Of a stretch of 64,000 nt of DNA, positions 44,530 to 52,888 are shown piece after piece. The notes beneath the pieces are model-generated. The model ran no database searches. It saw nothing but the letters and a program-made list of their open reading frames with translations, and was not told the origin of the DNA. Both the position numbers and the translations under genes were made by a program. Origin of the DNA: Ferruginibacter sp. (GTDB lineage: Bacteria; Bacteroidota; Bacteroidia; Chitinophagales; Chitinophagaceae); the NCBI RefSeq assembly GCF_028288465.1, contig NZ_JAQBNR010000050.1, positions 124,001-188,000 on the forward strand. Reading direction: 5' to 3'. The stretch's first letter is position 1. Each line of letters opens with the position of its first letter.

Positions 44530-46914
44530 ATGAAAACAATCACTCACCTTTTTCAAAAAAGAGTTATTGCCTCTTTTATCGCCGGCTTTGTTTCGCTATG
44601 CGCTGCAGAAGCAGTACATGCACAAACCGGATACCTGTATCTGCATGCTAAAACCCTCAGTGAAGACCTGAATCAACCTTTTAATTTTTCCGTTTCGGGC
44701 GGCCCCACGTCCGTTTCCAATTTCACATTGGAAGATAATGCACTCAATATTGAACCCACAGACATTGGTGCTGGTCATGGTACCGGCAATGGTGAACTTT
44801 GGGCAGTGGCAGGGCCAACGCTGGGAGCGCCTGGCTACATTTACCACCGCTCCGTTAACAGCACCGTTTGGAACAAAGTGTCTGCTACCCAAAAGGCGGT
44901 TACGATAGATGGTGCGGACCTGGGTCATTTTGTAATGACAGATTCTGCAGGCGACGCATACGTGTACAATGGCAGCTCTTTTATTATGCTCTATAACCAC
45001 GCTACCTACGGCGGGCTGCAAGCTATTGATATTGCCAGTAACGGCAGCATCACCAATGGCACAGGAGCTACAGCCATTGTTGTATCCGGTGGCCGGGTTG
45101 GCCGCTACACCGGTAATTACAGTTCAACTTTTACCTGGACGGAAATAACACCTGTTGATAATGGCGGATTCTCATTTACCCGACTCGACATTAACCCCAC
45201 TAACAATGATATTGTGCTGACAGATGGCGCAGGGTATATCACTAAAGTAGATGCCACGGGCGGCAGCCTAGTATATTATGCCCGCGGCGGCACAGGCACC
45301 TCCGACTATGATGTTGCGGTTGACGGCAATGGCAATGTATATGGAGATGCATCCAACCTTACCGGCATGGGTTCTGTTTACAGGTATAGTAGCGGCACAT
45401 GGACGGAAGAACCTACTGCCAGTCACCATTTCTTTTTTACCTGCGGCGATAACGGCCAGGCGTGGACGGTTACCGGAGTTACAGCAAGTCAGCAAACGTA
45501 CTATGCGGTTCCTTCTTCAATATTTACCCGGACAGGCGATGGCTCAGGTACGTGGCTGGACGATGAGCGGGTGCAGACTTCGCGGAATGGCAATGCCATT
45601 ATGATTCCTGTAGCTGCTGGCACCTACACCATTACAGAAGGCAGCCCCGCCAATTACAACCTGCAGAATATTACTATCTACAATCCTGCCAGCGGAAGCA
45701 CTATTAATATTGCCGGCAACAGCACTTCTGTTGTTGTTACCGCAGGCCAGGTAGTACATGTAGTATTTACCAACAGCCTTGTATCCGCCACCGCAATTTC
45801 GTCAAGCTGTGGTGCCAGCATTATGATAGAAAACTTTGGATCAGGCGCAACGGGTATCCGCGGTAATGCGCTATCCGGCCTTACCGATTACCATTATTGG
45901 AATGATGCCGCCCGCAATACTATGAGTGATGGCTACTATGCCTTATCACAGAGCTCTGCCCAATGGGCTAATGCCACACTTACAGATCATACCGGTCTCA
46001 GTGGCGGATATTTTATGCTGGTAAACGCTTCTTTTGCACCGGATTTATTTTACCAGCGCCGGATCACCGGTTTGGTGCCCGGCAGAAGTTATATGTTGTC
46101 TTTTTGGGCAGGTAACCTGTCAACGACTTCTCCTTTGCAGCCGAATATCACTGCTGGTATAAGGGATACAGTTTCATCAACTTTATTAGGCTCTGTAAAC
46201 ACCGGCCAGTTTCCTGCCGGCAATGCATGGCACCATTACACTTTTACATTTACACCCTCTGTGTCCACTGCAGATATTTTCCTTCAAAATAACGCCCCAG
46301 GCGGATCTGGAAACGACCTGGCAATTGATGATATTTCGGTTAGCGCATTATGCACACTGCCGGTAACAGTTACTGATTTTACTGCACAGCAACAAGGGCA
46401 AACAGCTTTGTTAAACTGGTCTGCTGCAGCAGCGGTGAACTTTAATTATTTTGAAGTGCAGCGGAGTACCGATGGCGTTCATTGGTTAGCTGTTGGAAAA
46501 GTGGCAGGGCAAAATAACACACTGGCATACCAGTACCATTTTACTGATATGGCACCTGCAAACGAAACCAATTATTACCGGTTAAGGGCCGTTGACCTAA
46601 ATGCCGCTGAACAATACAGCATAACAAGAACGGTGACATTTACAGCACTTGCAAACTGGGCCGTGTCAGCTTCTCCCAACCCAACAGATGGCGGAGGCGT
46701 TGTTATGCTGCAAAGCAATAAGCCAGTAACAGCGGTTCATATATTTGATCTAAGCGGAAAACTAATGAAGGCAAACAGCACAGTTTCCGCCGGCGGACAA
46801 GGCAGCTTAACGGTGGCCTTAGGATTACGCAATTTGCCGGCGGGCATGTACCTGGCACAAGTACAAGATGCTTCCGGCAACAGCGTGAATATTAAACTGG
46901 TTAAAAACGACTAA
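44530..46914 (+). CDS. T9SS type A sorting-domain secreted protein
   Basis: 794 residues. Signal peptide to about AVHAQ (residue 32). Residues about 40-330 are propeller-like blades (GELWAVAGPTLGAPGYIYHR, DSAGDAYVYNGSSF, DGNGNVYGDASNLTG). From about 430, CGASIMIENFGSG opens a jelly-roll carbohydrate-binding-like domain (YYALSQSSAQWANATLTDHT, GRSYMLSFWAGNLS, NAPGGSGNDLAIDDISVSAL). A fibronectin-like module follows (LPVTVTDFTAQQQGQTALLN, YFEVQRSTDGVHW, YYRLRAVDLN). The last 80 residues are the type A sorting domain: SASPNPTDGGGVVML, AVHIFDLSGKL and LPAGMYLAQVQDASGN. No enzyme motif seen; likely a surface-binding protein. Confidence 0.85.
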   Translation: MKTITHLFQKRVIASFIAGFVSLCAAEAVHAQTGYLYLHAKTLSEDLNQPFNFSVSGGPTSVSNFTLEDNALNIEPTDIGAGHGTGNGELWAVAGPTLGAPGYIYHRSVNSTVWNKVSATQKAVTIDGADLGHFVMTDSAGDAYVYNGSSFIMLYNHATYGGLQAIDIASNGSITNGTGATAIVVSGGRVGRYTGNYSSTFTWTEITPVDNGGFSFTRLDINPTNNDIVLTDGAGYITKVDATGGSLVYYARGGTGTSDYDVAVDGNGNVYGDASNLTGMGSVYRYSSGTWTEEPTASHHFFFTCGDNGQAWTVTGVTASQQTYYAVPSSIFTRTGDGSGTWLDDERVQTSRNGNAIMIPVAAGTYTITEGSPANYNLQNITIYNPASGSTINIAGNSTSVVVTAGQVVHVVFTNSLVSATAISSSCGASIMIENFGSGATGIRGNALSGLTDYHYWNDAARNTMSDGYYALSQSSAQWANATLTDHTGLSGGYFMLVNASFAPDLFYQRRITGLVPGRSYMLSFWAGNLSTTSPLQPNITAGIRDTVSSTLLGSVNTGQFPAGNAWHHYTFTFTPSVSTADIFLQNNAPGGSGNDLAIDDISVSALCTLPVTVTDFTAQQQGQTALLNWSAAAAVNFNYFEVQRSTDGVHWLAVGKVAGQNNTLAYQYHFTDMAPANETNYYRLRAVDLNAAEQYSITRTVTFTALANWAVSASPNPTDGGGVVMLQSNKPVTAVHIFDLSGKLMKANSTVSAGGQGSLTVALGLRNLPAGMYLAQVQDASGNSVNIKLVKND

Positions 46915-47014
46915 CTATAAGATGTAGCAAAAGCTTGCTGGCCTGATACAGCACAACTTTCTCTCCGGGACAGTAAGCGGCCCCGGGGCGGCGCCGGGAG
47001 GCTAAAAATGACAA

Positions 47015-47047
47015 GAGGCTGTCTCAAAATATGAGCAGCCTCCTTTT
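47015..47047 (+). terminator. Rho-independent terminator after the T9SS gene
   Basis: GAGGCTG and CAGCCTC pair with an inner CTCA/TGAG helix, followed by CTTTTG. About 100 bp after the stop. Confidence 0.65.
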
Positions 47048-47073
47048 GTTATTATGCAGCTGCGCAGATTATA

Positions 47074-48098
47074 TTGAAAGAGCCTGCTAAAAATGAATGG
47101 GCCTGTACTATATTTTGCTGGTTGCAGGAATTTGGGCTACAATTATTCTTACCACTTATTTTTGAGATTATTTTTCTTTTCAGCTTCAGGGCAATTGCTG
47201 TACATCCAAATTCGGCAGCTACTTTTAGTATGGGAACGATTCCGGAAGAGCGCATCTTAAAAAATAATTCCATAGAGTTACTCCATCACGCAGCTGCAAC
47301 TTGCCTTAATAAATCCTCTTACCAATGCTATGACATCGGCCTTTTAATTTATTGCGGCGTTTATCGCACAGATTATCTGCTTGAACCAGCCTATGCTGCA
47401 TTATTGGCTGGAGAGTTGGATATGAATGCAACTTCGCCGGACGACAACAATAATAAAACGCTTGCCTTTGATATTTTAATGGTTCCATTGGCTTCCTGAA
47501 TGCGTGCTATGTGGTTCAACAAATGATCGTAGCCGAAAATTGCAAGACAGCAATGATAGTCGCAGCAGAATGTGAAAACAACGCCGGTTATTTTCCGGAT
47601 GATTTGTTGGGTATACTTGAACCTGCATCGGCCATCATCCTGGATGCAGATCCACTGAACAATGTCGGTTTTTCGCGTTTTCTGTTCAAATACCATGAAG
47701 AATCACTACATTCATATACCACCTATTGTAATACCAGTAACGTAAAGCCTTATCTTCATATCCGGAAAGACAACAATCTTGAAGAATTGTATTTAGCCTG
47801 CATTCTCCCTGCCGTTCAGGAATTGCTGCAGATGGAAGGACTCGATCTCAGCGGGATAGACAAGGTTTTCCCGCCCCAAATTTCATCCGGGTTTATTGTA
47901 CGATTGAGCGATTTGTTGCATCTTCCACCGGACATGTTTATTGATGCCGTGGGGGAAGGGCCTGACTTATTTACCTCGTCTCTACCTTATGCCCTGGATT
48001 TTGCATATAAAAAGGAGCTTGTAAAGCCTGGTGATACCGGGTTAATGATTACTGTCGGTTCAGGTATCCAGGTCGGCTGTGCTATTTATCATTTTTGA
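47074..48098 (+). pseudogene. Frameshifted 3-oxoacyl-ACP synthase III (KAS III)-like gene
   Basis: Two adjoining frames read as one KAS III protein. The first (to about 47478) has MGTIPEERILKNNSIELLHH, IGLLIYCGVYRTDYLLEPAY and KTLAFDI. The second, from about 47478, continues with NGSIGFLNACYVVQQMIVAE, AMIVAAECENN and ends VKPGDTGLMITVGSGIQVGC. A single base is missing at GATATTTTAATGG, where D-I-L-N-G would be expected. In the join, the usual catalytic Cys of AxCSGF aligns with Ser (NGSIGF), as in some acyltransferase-type KAS III relatives; this alignment is my own. Start uncertain. With the P450 fragment and APS kinase it looks like the residue of a biosynthetic cluster. Confidence 0.75.
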
Positions 48099-48109
48099 TT
48101 CTAAGGTGT

Positions 48110-48425
48110 ATGAATGCTATCAAGAAATCTAAACTTCCTCCCGGACCGAAGACCAGACTTCCTTTAGGTTATCTATTTAGCTTCCGTAAGGACAGTATTT
48201 GTTTTTTAAGAAACATTGCTGAAGAATTCGGCGATATCGTTCATTTTAAACTTGGTCCCATACGGATCGTTTACTCAATCACCCGGATTTTATTAAAGAG
48301 GTGCTCACGATACAACATCGGAATTTTGTAAAAGGTAGGCCGTTGGAAATGGCGAAGGCATTATTGGTGAAGGACTTTTGACCAGTGAGGGAGAATTCCA
48401 TTGGCATTGCAGGACAATTTGATAG
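48110..48425 (+). pseudogene. Truncated, frameshifted cytochrome P450 N-terminus
   Basis: From the ATG at 48110 the reading KLPPGPKTRLPLGYLFSFRK, CFLRNIAEEFGDIVHFKLGP is a P450 N-terminal segment. It then changes frame to HPDFIKEVLTIQHRNFVKGR and PLEMAKALL, and again to GEGLLTSEGEFHWHCRTI, where it stops. The I-helix, ExxR and heme-binding Cys regions, some 300 residues, are absent. It starts 12 nt after the KAS III stop, so the two were probably one operon. Non-functional. Confidence 0.8.
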
Positions 48426-48516
48426 TCAATGCGCTGAGATACGTGGCTAAAAAATTCGTTCTAAACACGGATCACCCTGTATACAAAAAATAATATTGAT
48501 AGCTAAACAAAACGTG

Positions 48517-49041
48517 ATGATTATTATTCAATTAACCGGTCTTTCCGGGACAGGCAAAACAACGCTGGCCTGTAATGTAAAAGCGATGCTGATAAAATTA
48601 CAATATAAGGCAGAAGTAATTGACGGTGATGCCTACCGTCAAACATTATGTAAAGACCTGGGTTTTTCCAAAGCCGACCGGATTGAAAATATCCGCAGGC
48701 TTGGCATATTAGCGAACGTGTTAGCCCGAAATGAAGTAATAACGATAATGGCTGCCATCAATCCTTATGAATCAGTCCGCCAGGAACTTAAATCTCAAAA
48801 CAATTTTGTACATACCGTTTGGGTTGATTGCAATTTGGAAACTTTGATTCAAAGAGATACAAAAGGTTTATACCGTCGCGCTATTCTCCCAAACGGACAT
48901 CCGGAAAAAATTATCAATTTCACGGGTATTGACGATCCGTTCGAAATACCGGAAAACCCTGACTTGGTCATAGATACCAATACAACTTCTGAAAAAGATT
49001 CCTCGCAAATATTGCTGGATTATATACTCTCGCAAATTTGA
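48517..49041 (+). CDS. cysC: Adenylylsulfate (APS) kinase
   Basis: 174 residues from the ATG at 48517 (MIIIQLTGLSGTGKTTLA); an in-frame TTG at 48496 is possible but adds a weak N-terminus. P-loop GLSGTGKTT, then VIDGDAYRQTLCKDLGFSKADRIENIRRLG (the APS-binding DGD..R region), VITIMAAINPYESVRQ and WVDCNLETLIQRDTKGLYRRA. The family phosphorylates APS to PAPS, the sulfate donor for sulfotransferases and assimilation. No sulfate-assimilation genes are near; the decayed KAS III/P450 genes before it suggest it once made PAPS for a sulfated lipid or metabolite. It appears intact. Confidence 0.88.
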   Translation: MIIIQLTGLSGTGKTTLACNVKAMLIKLQYKAEVIDGDAYRQTLCKDLGFSKADRIENIRRLGILANVLARNEVITIMAAINPYESVRQELKSQNNFVHTVWVDCNLETLIQRDTKGLYRRAILPNGHPEKIINFTGIDDPFEIPENPDLVIDTNTTSEKDSSQILLDYILSQI

Positions 49042-49412
49042 TTTTTTCGCGATATACCAGCCGCCCTTTCCCATAATTTAGCAACAAATCGCCTTTATCC
49101 CTTGCAAATGTTATCTGAACAGGCGATGGTACAGAATAGTAAGTGAAAGTTTAGTTGTTTATTTTAGCTGGATTATGGCAGGATGCTTGGCCATGCAAAC
49201 TAATGGAAATGACTTTCTTCAGACTCAATTAAGGGCTGAACCTACAGTTAATAATTGTTACGAAGTCGGTTGAGAGGTAACAAATCTTTGAATTATGTTA
49301 TGCTGTTTAATCGATTCAATTATTTTCAAATCCCCAACACAGTCCAAAAATTTCTTTTATGAGAATAACAAAAAAAGCAGCTATGATATAATCATAACTG
49401 CTTGATTTCCAG
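49042..49412. other. Intergenic region between cysC and tRNA-Asn
   Basis: 371 bp without a coding frame. No repeat or promoter recognised. Confidence 0.4.
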
Positions 49413-49486
49413 CTCCCCCTTCCCGACTTGAACGGGAGACCCTCTGATTAACAGTCAGATGCTCTAACCAACTGAGCTAAGGAGGA
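49413..49486 (-). tRNA. tRNA-Asn (GTT)
   Basis: 74 nt on the minus strand, cloverleaf read by hand: acceptor TCCTCCT/AGGGGGA (one G-U pair), D-arm with AGCTCAGTTGGTTAGAGC, anticodon stem TCTGA/TCAGA with loop CTGTTAA (GTT anticodon, plus-strand 49450-49452) and T-arm TCCCG-TTCAAGT-CGGGA. CCA is not encoded. Upstream, TATTTTTG at 49511-49518 (minus) is a -7 box. Confidence 0.95.
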
Positions 49487-49552
49487 GTATTACCCTTTTA
49501 ATTGGGAGGGCAAAAATAAGGCTTTTTAGTTTTCAGCAAAAAATTAAATCAA

Positions 49553-49915
49553 TTATTTAAGCCAATTCCGCAGGTTATTTTCTTCCAGGCCTATAAATAC
49601 CCCGTTATTACGTATTTCTACAGGAAAAATTTTTAAATAATAGCCTTCGCCGCTTGTGTTCCGGCCGTTTTGCAGGCTAAATTTATACCGGTGCAACGGA
49701 CAAACAATGTTTCCGGTTGCATCAATGAATCCGTCACTTAATTTTCCCCCTGCGTGCGGGCATTTTTGTGCGCATGCGGATAACAAATTATTTACAAGCG
49801 CTACACAAATGGTTTTGTTGCTTATAGTTATTTCTATAATTCCATTTGCAGAAAAATTTAACTCAGCCACGTTATCCGCCACCTTATGCCATTTGTATTT
49901 CTTATCACTTTGCAT
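49553..49915 (-). CDS. Rieske 2Fe-2S domain protein
   Basis: 120 residues, one Rieske domain. Cluster ligands are in CPHAGGKL and CPLHRYKF, 18 residues apart, in the C-x-H ... C-x-x-H arrangement. The rest (NGIIEITISNKTICVALVNN, FPVEIRNNGVFIGLEE) is the small beta framework of the nitrite-reductase small-subunit or ferredoxin type. No oxygenase subunit lies near. It probably carries one electron to an unlinked partner in the cytoplasm, as it has no signal or anchor. Confidence 0.88.
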   Translation of the reverse strand: MQSDKKYKWHKVADNVAELNFSANGIIEITISNKTICVALVNNLLSACAQKCPHAGGKLSDGFIDATGNIVCPLHRYKFSLQNGRNTSGEGYYLKIFPVEIRNNGVFIGLEENNLRNWLK

Positions 49916-49930
49916 GCAGGTGTTTATTGC

Positions 49931-51124
49931 CTAATAGAAAAATTCAGCTTTATAGGGATAACGGATTCGGTACATCTCTCTTACCTTATTCAAAATAGTT
50001 TGCCGTAATTCATCCACGTTGGTCTTTTCGGTTGCAGATACAAATACGCAATTATCGTTAGTTTCATTTTGCCAGCGCTGCTTCAAATCGGTCAGTATTT
50101 CTTTCTTTACATCCTCTTCCAGCCATTCATCAAATGCTTCCGCCTTGTATTTGTCCATTTTATTAAAAATGGTAACGGTCGGTTTATCACTGGCGCCCAA
50201 CTCTGCCAGCGTTTTATTTACAACCGTAAATTGCTCTTCGTATTGCGGGTGTGACATATCTACAACATGCAATAATATGTCTGCTTCTCTTACTTCATCC
50301 AGCGTACTTTTAAAACTCTCCACCAGGTGATGGGGGAGCTTACGAATAAAGCCGACTGTATCGCTTAACAAAAATGGTGTTTGTTCAAATACAACTTTAC
50401 GGGTAGTGGTATCTAGTGTTGCAAATAATTTGTTTTCAGCAAACACTTCGCTTTTGCTGAGCAAGTTCATTAATGTTGATTTACCAACGTTGGTATAGCC
50501 TACCAGCGACACCCGGATAAACTCTCCGCGTTCTTTTCGCTGTGTGAAAGATTGCTGGTCTATTTCTGCGAGGCGCTTACGCAGTAACGTAATTTTATCT
50601 TTTACAATACGCCTGTCTGTTTCAATTTCTGTTTCGCCCGGACCCCTGGTACCAACGCCACCGCCTTGTCTTTCCAGGTGTTTCCACATACCTTTTAAAC
50701 GCGGCAAAATGTACTGGTACTGGGCCAGTTCTACCTGCGTGCGGGCCTGGGCTGTTTTAGCCCTGCTGGCAAAAATGTCCAGGATCAGATCGCTGCGGTC
50801 AATTGTTTTTACGCCGAGTTCTTTTTCTATATTCTGAATTTGCGAGCCAGTTAATTCGTCATCAAAAATTACCAGTTCTACATCCCCATGCTGACTTACA
50901 TATCTTTTTATCTCTTCCAGTTTTCCCTTTCCAACAAATGTTCTGCTATCCGGATGCGGTAATTTTTGAGTAAATTTTTTAACCGCAATAACACCCGCCG
51001 TTTCTGCTAAAAAAGACAGTTCATCTAAATATTCATTCAGCTGTTGCTCTGTCTGGCCACCTGTTACAATCCCCACCAACACCGTTTTTTGTTCCTGTTT
51101 AAGTTGCTTTTTTTTATCTATCAA
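49931..51124 (-). CDS. hflX: GTPase HflX
   Basis: 397 residues. HflX N-terminal domain (ELSFLAETAGVIAVKKFTQK, FVGKGKLEEIKRYV and DDELTGSQIQNIEK), then GGGVGTRGPGETEIETDRRI, the HflX signature linker, and a TRAFAC G domain: GYTNVGKSTL (G1), TLDTTTRK (G2), DTVGFIRKLPHHLVESFKST (G3), NKMDKY (G4) and SATEK (G5). It is a ribosome-splitting GTPase that rescues stalled ribosomes. Head to tail with the Rieske gene, 15 bp apart. Confidence 0.95.
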   Translation of the reverse strand: MIDKKKQLKQEQKTVLVGIVTGGQTEQQLNEYLDELSFLAETAGVIAVKKFTQKLPHPDSRTFVGKGKLEEIKRYVSQHGDVELVIFDDELTGSQIQNIEKELGVKTIDRSDLILDIFASRAKTAQARTQVELAQYQYILPRLKGMWKHLERQGGGVGTRGPGETEIETDRRIVKDKITLLRKRLAEIDQQSFTQRKERGEFIRVSLVGYTNVGKSTLMNLLSKSEVFAENKLFATLDTTTRKVVFEQTPFLLSDTVGFIRKLPHHLVESFKSTLDEVREADILLHVVDMSHPQYEEQFTVVNKTLAELGASDKPTVTIFNKMDKYKAEAFDEWLEEDVKKEILTDLKQRWQNETNDNCVFVSATEKTNVDELRQTILNKVREMYRIRYPYKAEFFY

Positions 51125-51191
51125 AATGTTCTTTTTTCAAATTTTTTCCAACATAAATAGCACTGTGTAATAAAATTGCCCACAGCCCTAC

Positions 51192-51234
51192 AAAAGTAAA
51201 GCGTTCTGACAGGTTATCAGAACGCTTTACTTTT
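51192..51234 (-). terminator. Strong hairpin terminator between the PPIase and hflX genes
   Basis: AAAAGTAAAGCGTTCTGA (51192-51209) pairs perfectly over 18 bp with 51217-51234 around a 7-nt loop. The outer pairs are A/T so that either strand ends in a short T-run. It lies 13 bp after the PPIase stop. Confidence 0.88.
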
Positions 51235-51247
51235 TATTTTATACTTT

Positions 51248-52633
51248 TTATTTTCCTGTTGCTACAGTTGCATGATTTGTCCATTTTTTCATTTCTTCAC
51301 AATCCTTGTATTCATCATCTATCTTGATATAGTACGTTCCCACTTTTTCGTTGAACCATTTTTCAAGCGCCAGGTTTTTCTTTTCTTCCAGCGCCCGCTG
51401 AGCTATTTTATTGTAATCGTCTTTTATATTTTCCCTGTGTGGTTCGCTTTTGCTTAAAAGATACACAATCCGAACACCTTTCTTTCTTCTTTCATTTTCA
51501 AATTCTTTTGGCTGAGAAAACTCACCCACTTTTAAATCTTTCAGCATTACTACCAGGTCCTTATCCAGCTGGTCGATGGTAATGTAGGTGCTTCCTTCAT
51601 TATTGGTTCTTCTTCCGCCGGTAAATTTGCTGGTTTCATCTTCACTGTATTTTGCTACGGCTTCACCAAATTGCATGGTACCTGCAATTAATTTCGCCCT
51701 TACAGAATCTAATTTTTTTATTGCTAACTCGGTTTCTGCAGGAGTAATCTGCGGAATTTTTAAAATGTGTCGCACTGTTGCATCGTCACCTGCACGACTT
51801 ACCATTTGTATGATATGGTAACCAAATGCGCTTTTAAAAGGGCTGCTGATTTGTCCTTCTTTCAGGGCGAATGCCTTCCCCATGAAAGTGGCGTCAAATC
51901 CCTTCTGCGTTCTGTTTAAATCCAGTTGCCCGTCATTTTGCTTTTGCGTCGCTTCGTCATCTGAATAAATATCCGCCAGCTTTTTAAAATCTTTTTTTCC
52001 GCTCTCCGCCTGCTGCTTAAATTGATTCAGCTGTTCTATACAATATTCCTCAGACTCCCTGCTTGCTTTTGGAAAAACTACAATTTGTCCAATCTCCAGT
52101 TCACTTTCGTAAAAAGTCAAACTGTCTTTTGGCAATTTATCAAAGTATGCTTTTACTTCATTTGGTGTAATGCGAATGCCGCCCACAATTTTATCACGCA
52201 TAGCAGCAGCCAGTTTTCTTTCTTTAAAGCCATCCTTAAAATCTTCTTTCAGCTGATACATGGATTTACCGGAAATTTCTTCCAGCTTTTCCTTACTGCC
52301 ATACGCGCCAATAAAATAGCGTATCTGATTATCAATATCAGCGGCAACATCTTCTTCTGATACCGGCAAAGAATCTCTTTCTGCCTGTAAAACCAATGCC
52401 TTTACACCCATCGATTGTTCAAGCGTCATACAGCGTGCATTTGCAGGGATATCCACACCCGGAGACTGCCGTTGCATATCCGTTATTGTATTGTCAATAT
52501 CGCTTTTTAAAATCACCTTGTCGCCGACAACAGCAATGATTTTATCTGCTACTACTTTGGCAGATTGTGCCATACCAGCCACGCATGACAAACTAAAGAA
52601 CCCGGCTAAAAGAAAACTTTTTTTTGTACTCAT
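51248..52633 (-). CDS. Periplasmic SurA-like peptidyl-prolyl isomerase (parvulin type)
   Basis: 461 residues from the ATG at 52633 (MSTKKSFLLAGFFSLSCVAGMAQ), a signal peptide; the frame to 52687 adds a basic non-signal stretch. N-terminal SurA-like chaperone helices (KIIAVVGDKVILKSDIDNTI, EEDVAADIDNQIRYF) precede two rotamase-like regions. The first, LEIGQIVVFPKASRESEEY, looks degenerate. The second has VRHILKIPQ, KLIAGTMQFGEAVAKYSEDE and GEFSQPKEFE, an intact parvulin core. It should fold outer-membrane proteins. It sits downstream of infB behind a hairpin, so it has its own transcript. Confidence 0.88.
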   Translation of the reverse strand: MSTKKSFLLAGFFSLSCVAGMAQSAKVVADKIIAVVGDKVILKSDIDNTITDMQRQSPGVDIPANARCMTLEQSMGVKALVLQAERDSLPVSEEDVAADIDNQIRYFIGAYGSKEKLEEISGKSMYQLKEDFKDGFKERKLAAAMRDKIVGGIRITPNEVKAYFDKLPKDSLTFYESELEIGQIVVFPKASRESEEYCIEQLNQFKQQAESGKKDFKKLADIYSDDEATQKQNDGQLDLNRTQKGFDATFMGKAFALKEGQISSPFKSAFGYHIIQMVSRAGDDATVRHILKIPQITPAETELAIKKLDSVRAKLIAGTMQFGEAVAKYSEDETSKFTGGRRTNNEGSTYITIDQLDKDLVVMLKDLKVGEFSQPKEFENERRKKGVRIVYLLSKSEPHRENIKDDYNKIAQRALEEKKNLALEKWFNEKVGTYYIKIDDEYKDCEEMKKWTNHATVATGK

Positions 52634-52689
52634 TTTATTCCAATCAATAATGATAAACCTCTTCCGCAAACGCAGAATATAGGTCAAAA

Positions 52690-52720
52690 ATAAAGAGCTA
52701 TTGTTTCAATAGCCCTTTTA
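52690..52720 (-). terminator. Hairpin terminator after infB
   Basis: On the minus strand AGGGCTATTG pairs with CAATAGCTCT (one G-U) around AAA, followed by TTATTTTTG. It separates the rimP-nusA-infB operon from the PPIase gene. Confidence 0.7.
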
Positions 52721-52768
52721 TAATTATGTTTAACAAATGTTTGTGTGCGGGCCAACAGGAGTAACTAT

Positions 52769-52820
52769 GGGCATCATCGTTGTATCACTCCCTTTTACCT
52801 CATACCCATTTGGCACACTT
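52769..52820 (+). repeat. Dispersed repeat family 3, copy downstream of infB
   Basis: GGGCATCATCGTTGTATCAC, then TCCCTTTTACCTCATACCC matches 12239-12290 nearly base for base over the core. Confidence 0.65.
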
Positions 52821-52888
52821 TCCACTGATTAATCTATTCGTCCGGAAACAATGGTTGCCATGATTCTGATAAATCACACTTCAACATT

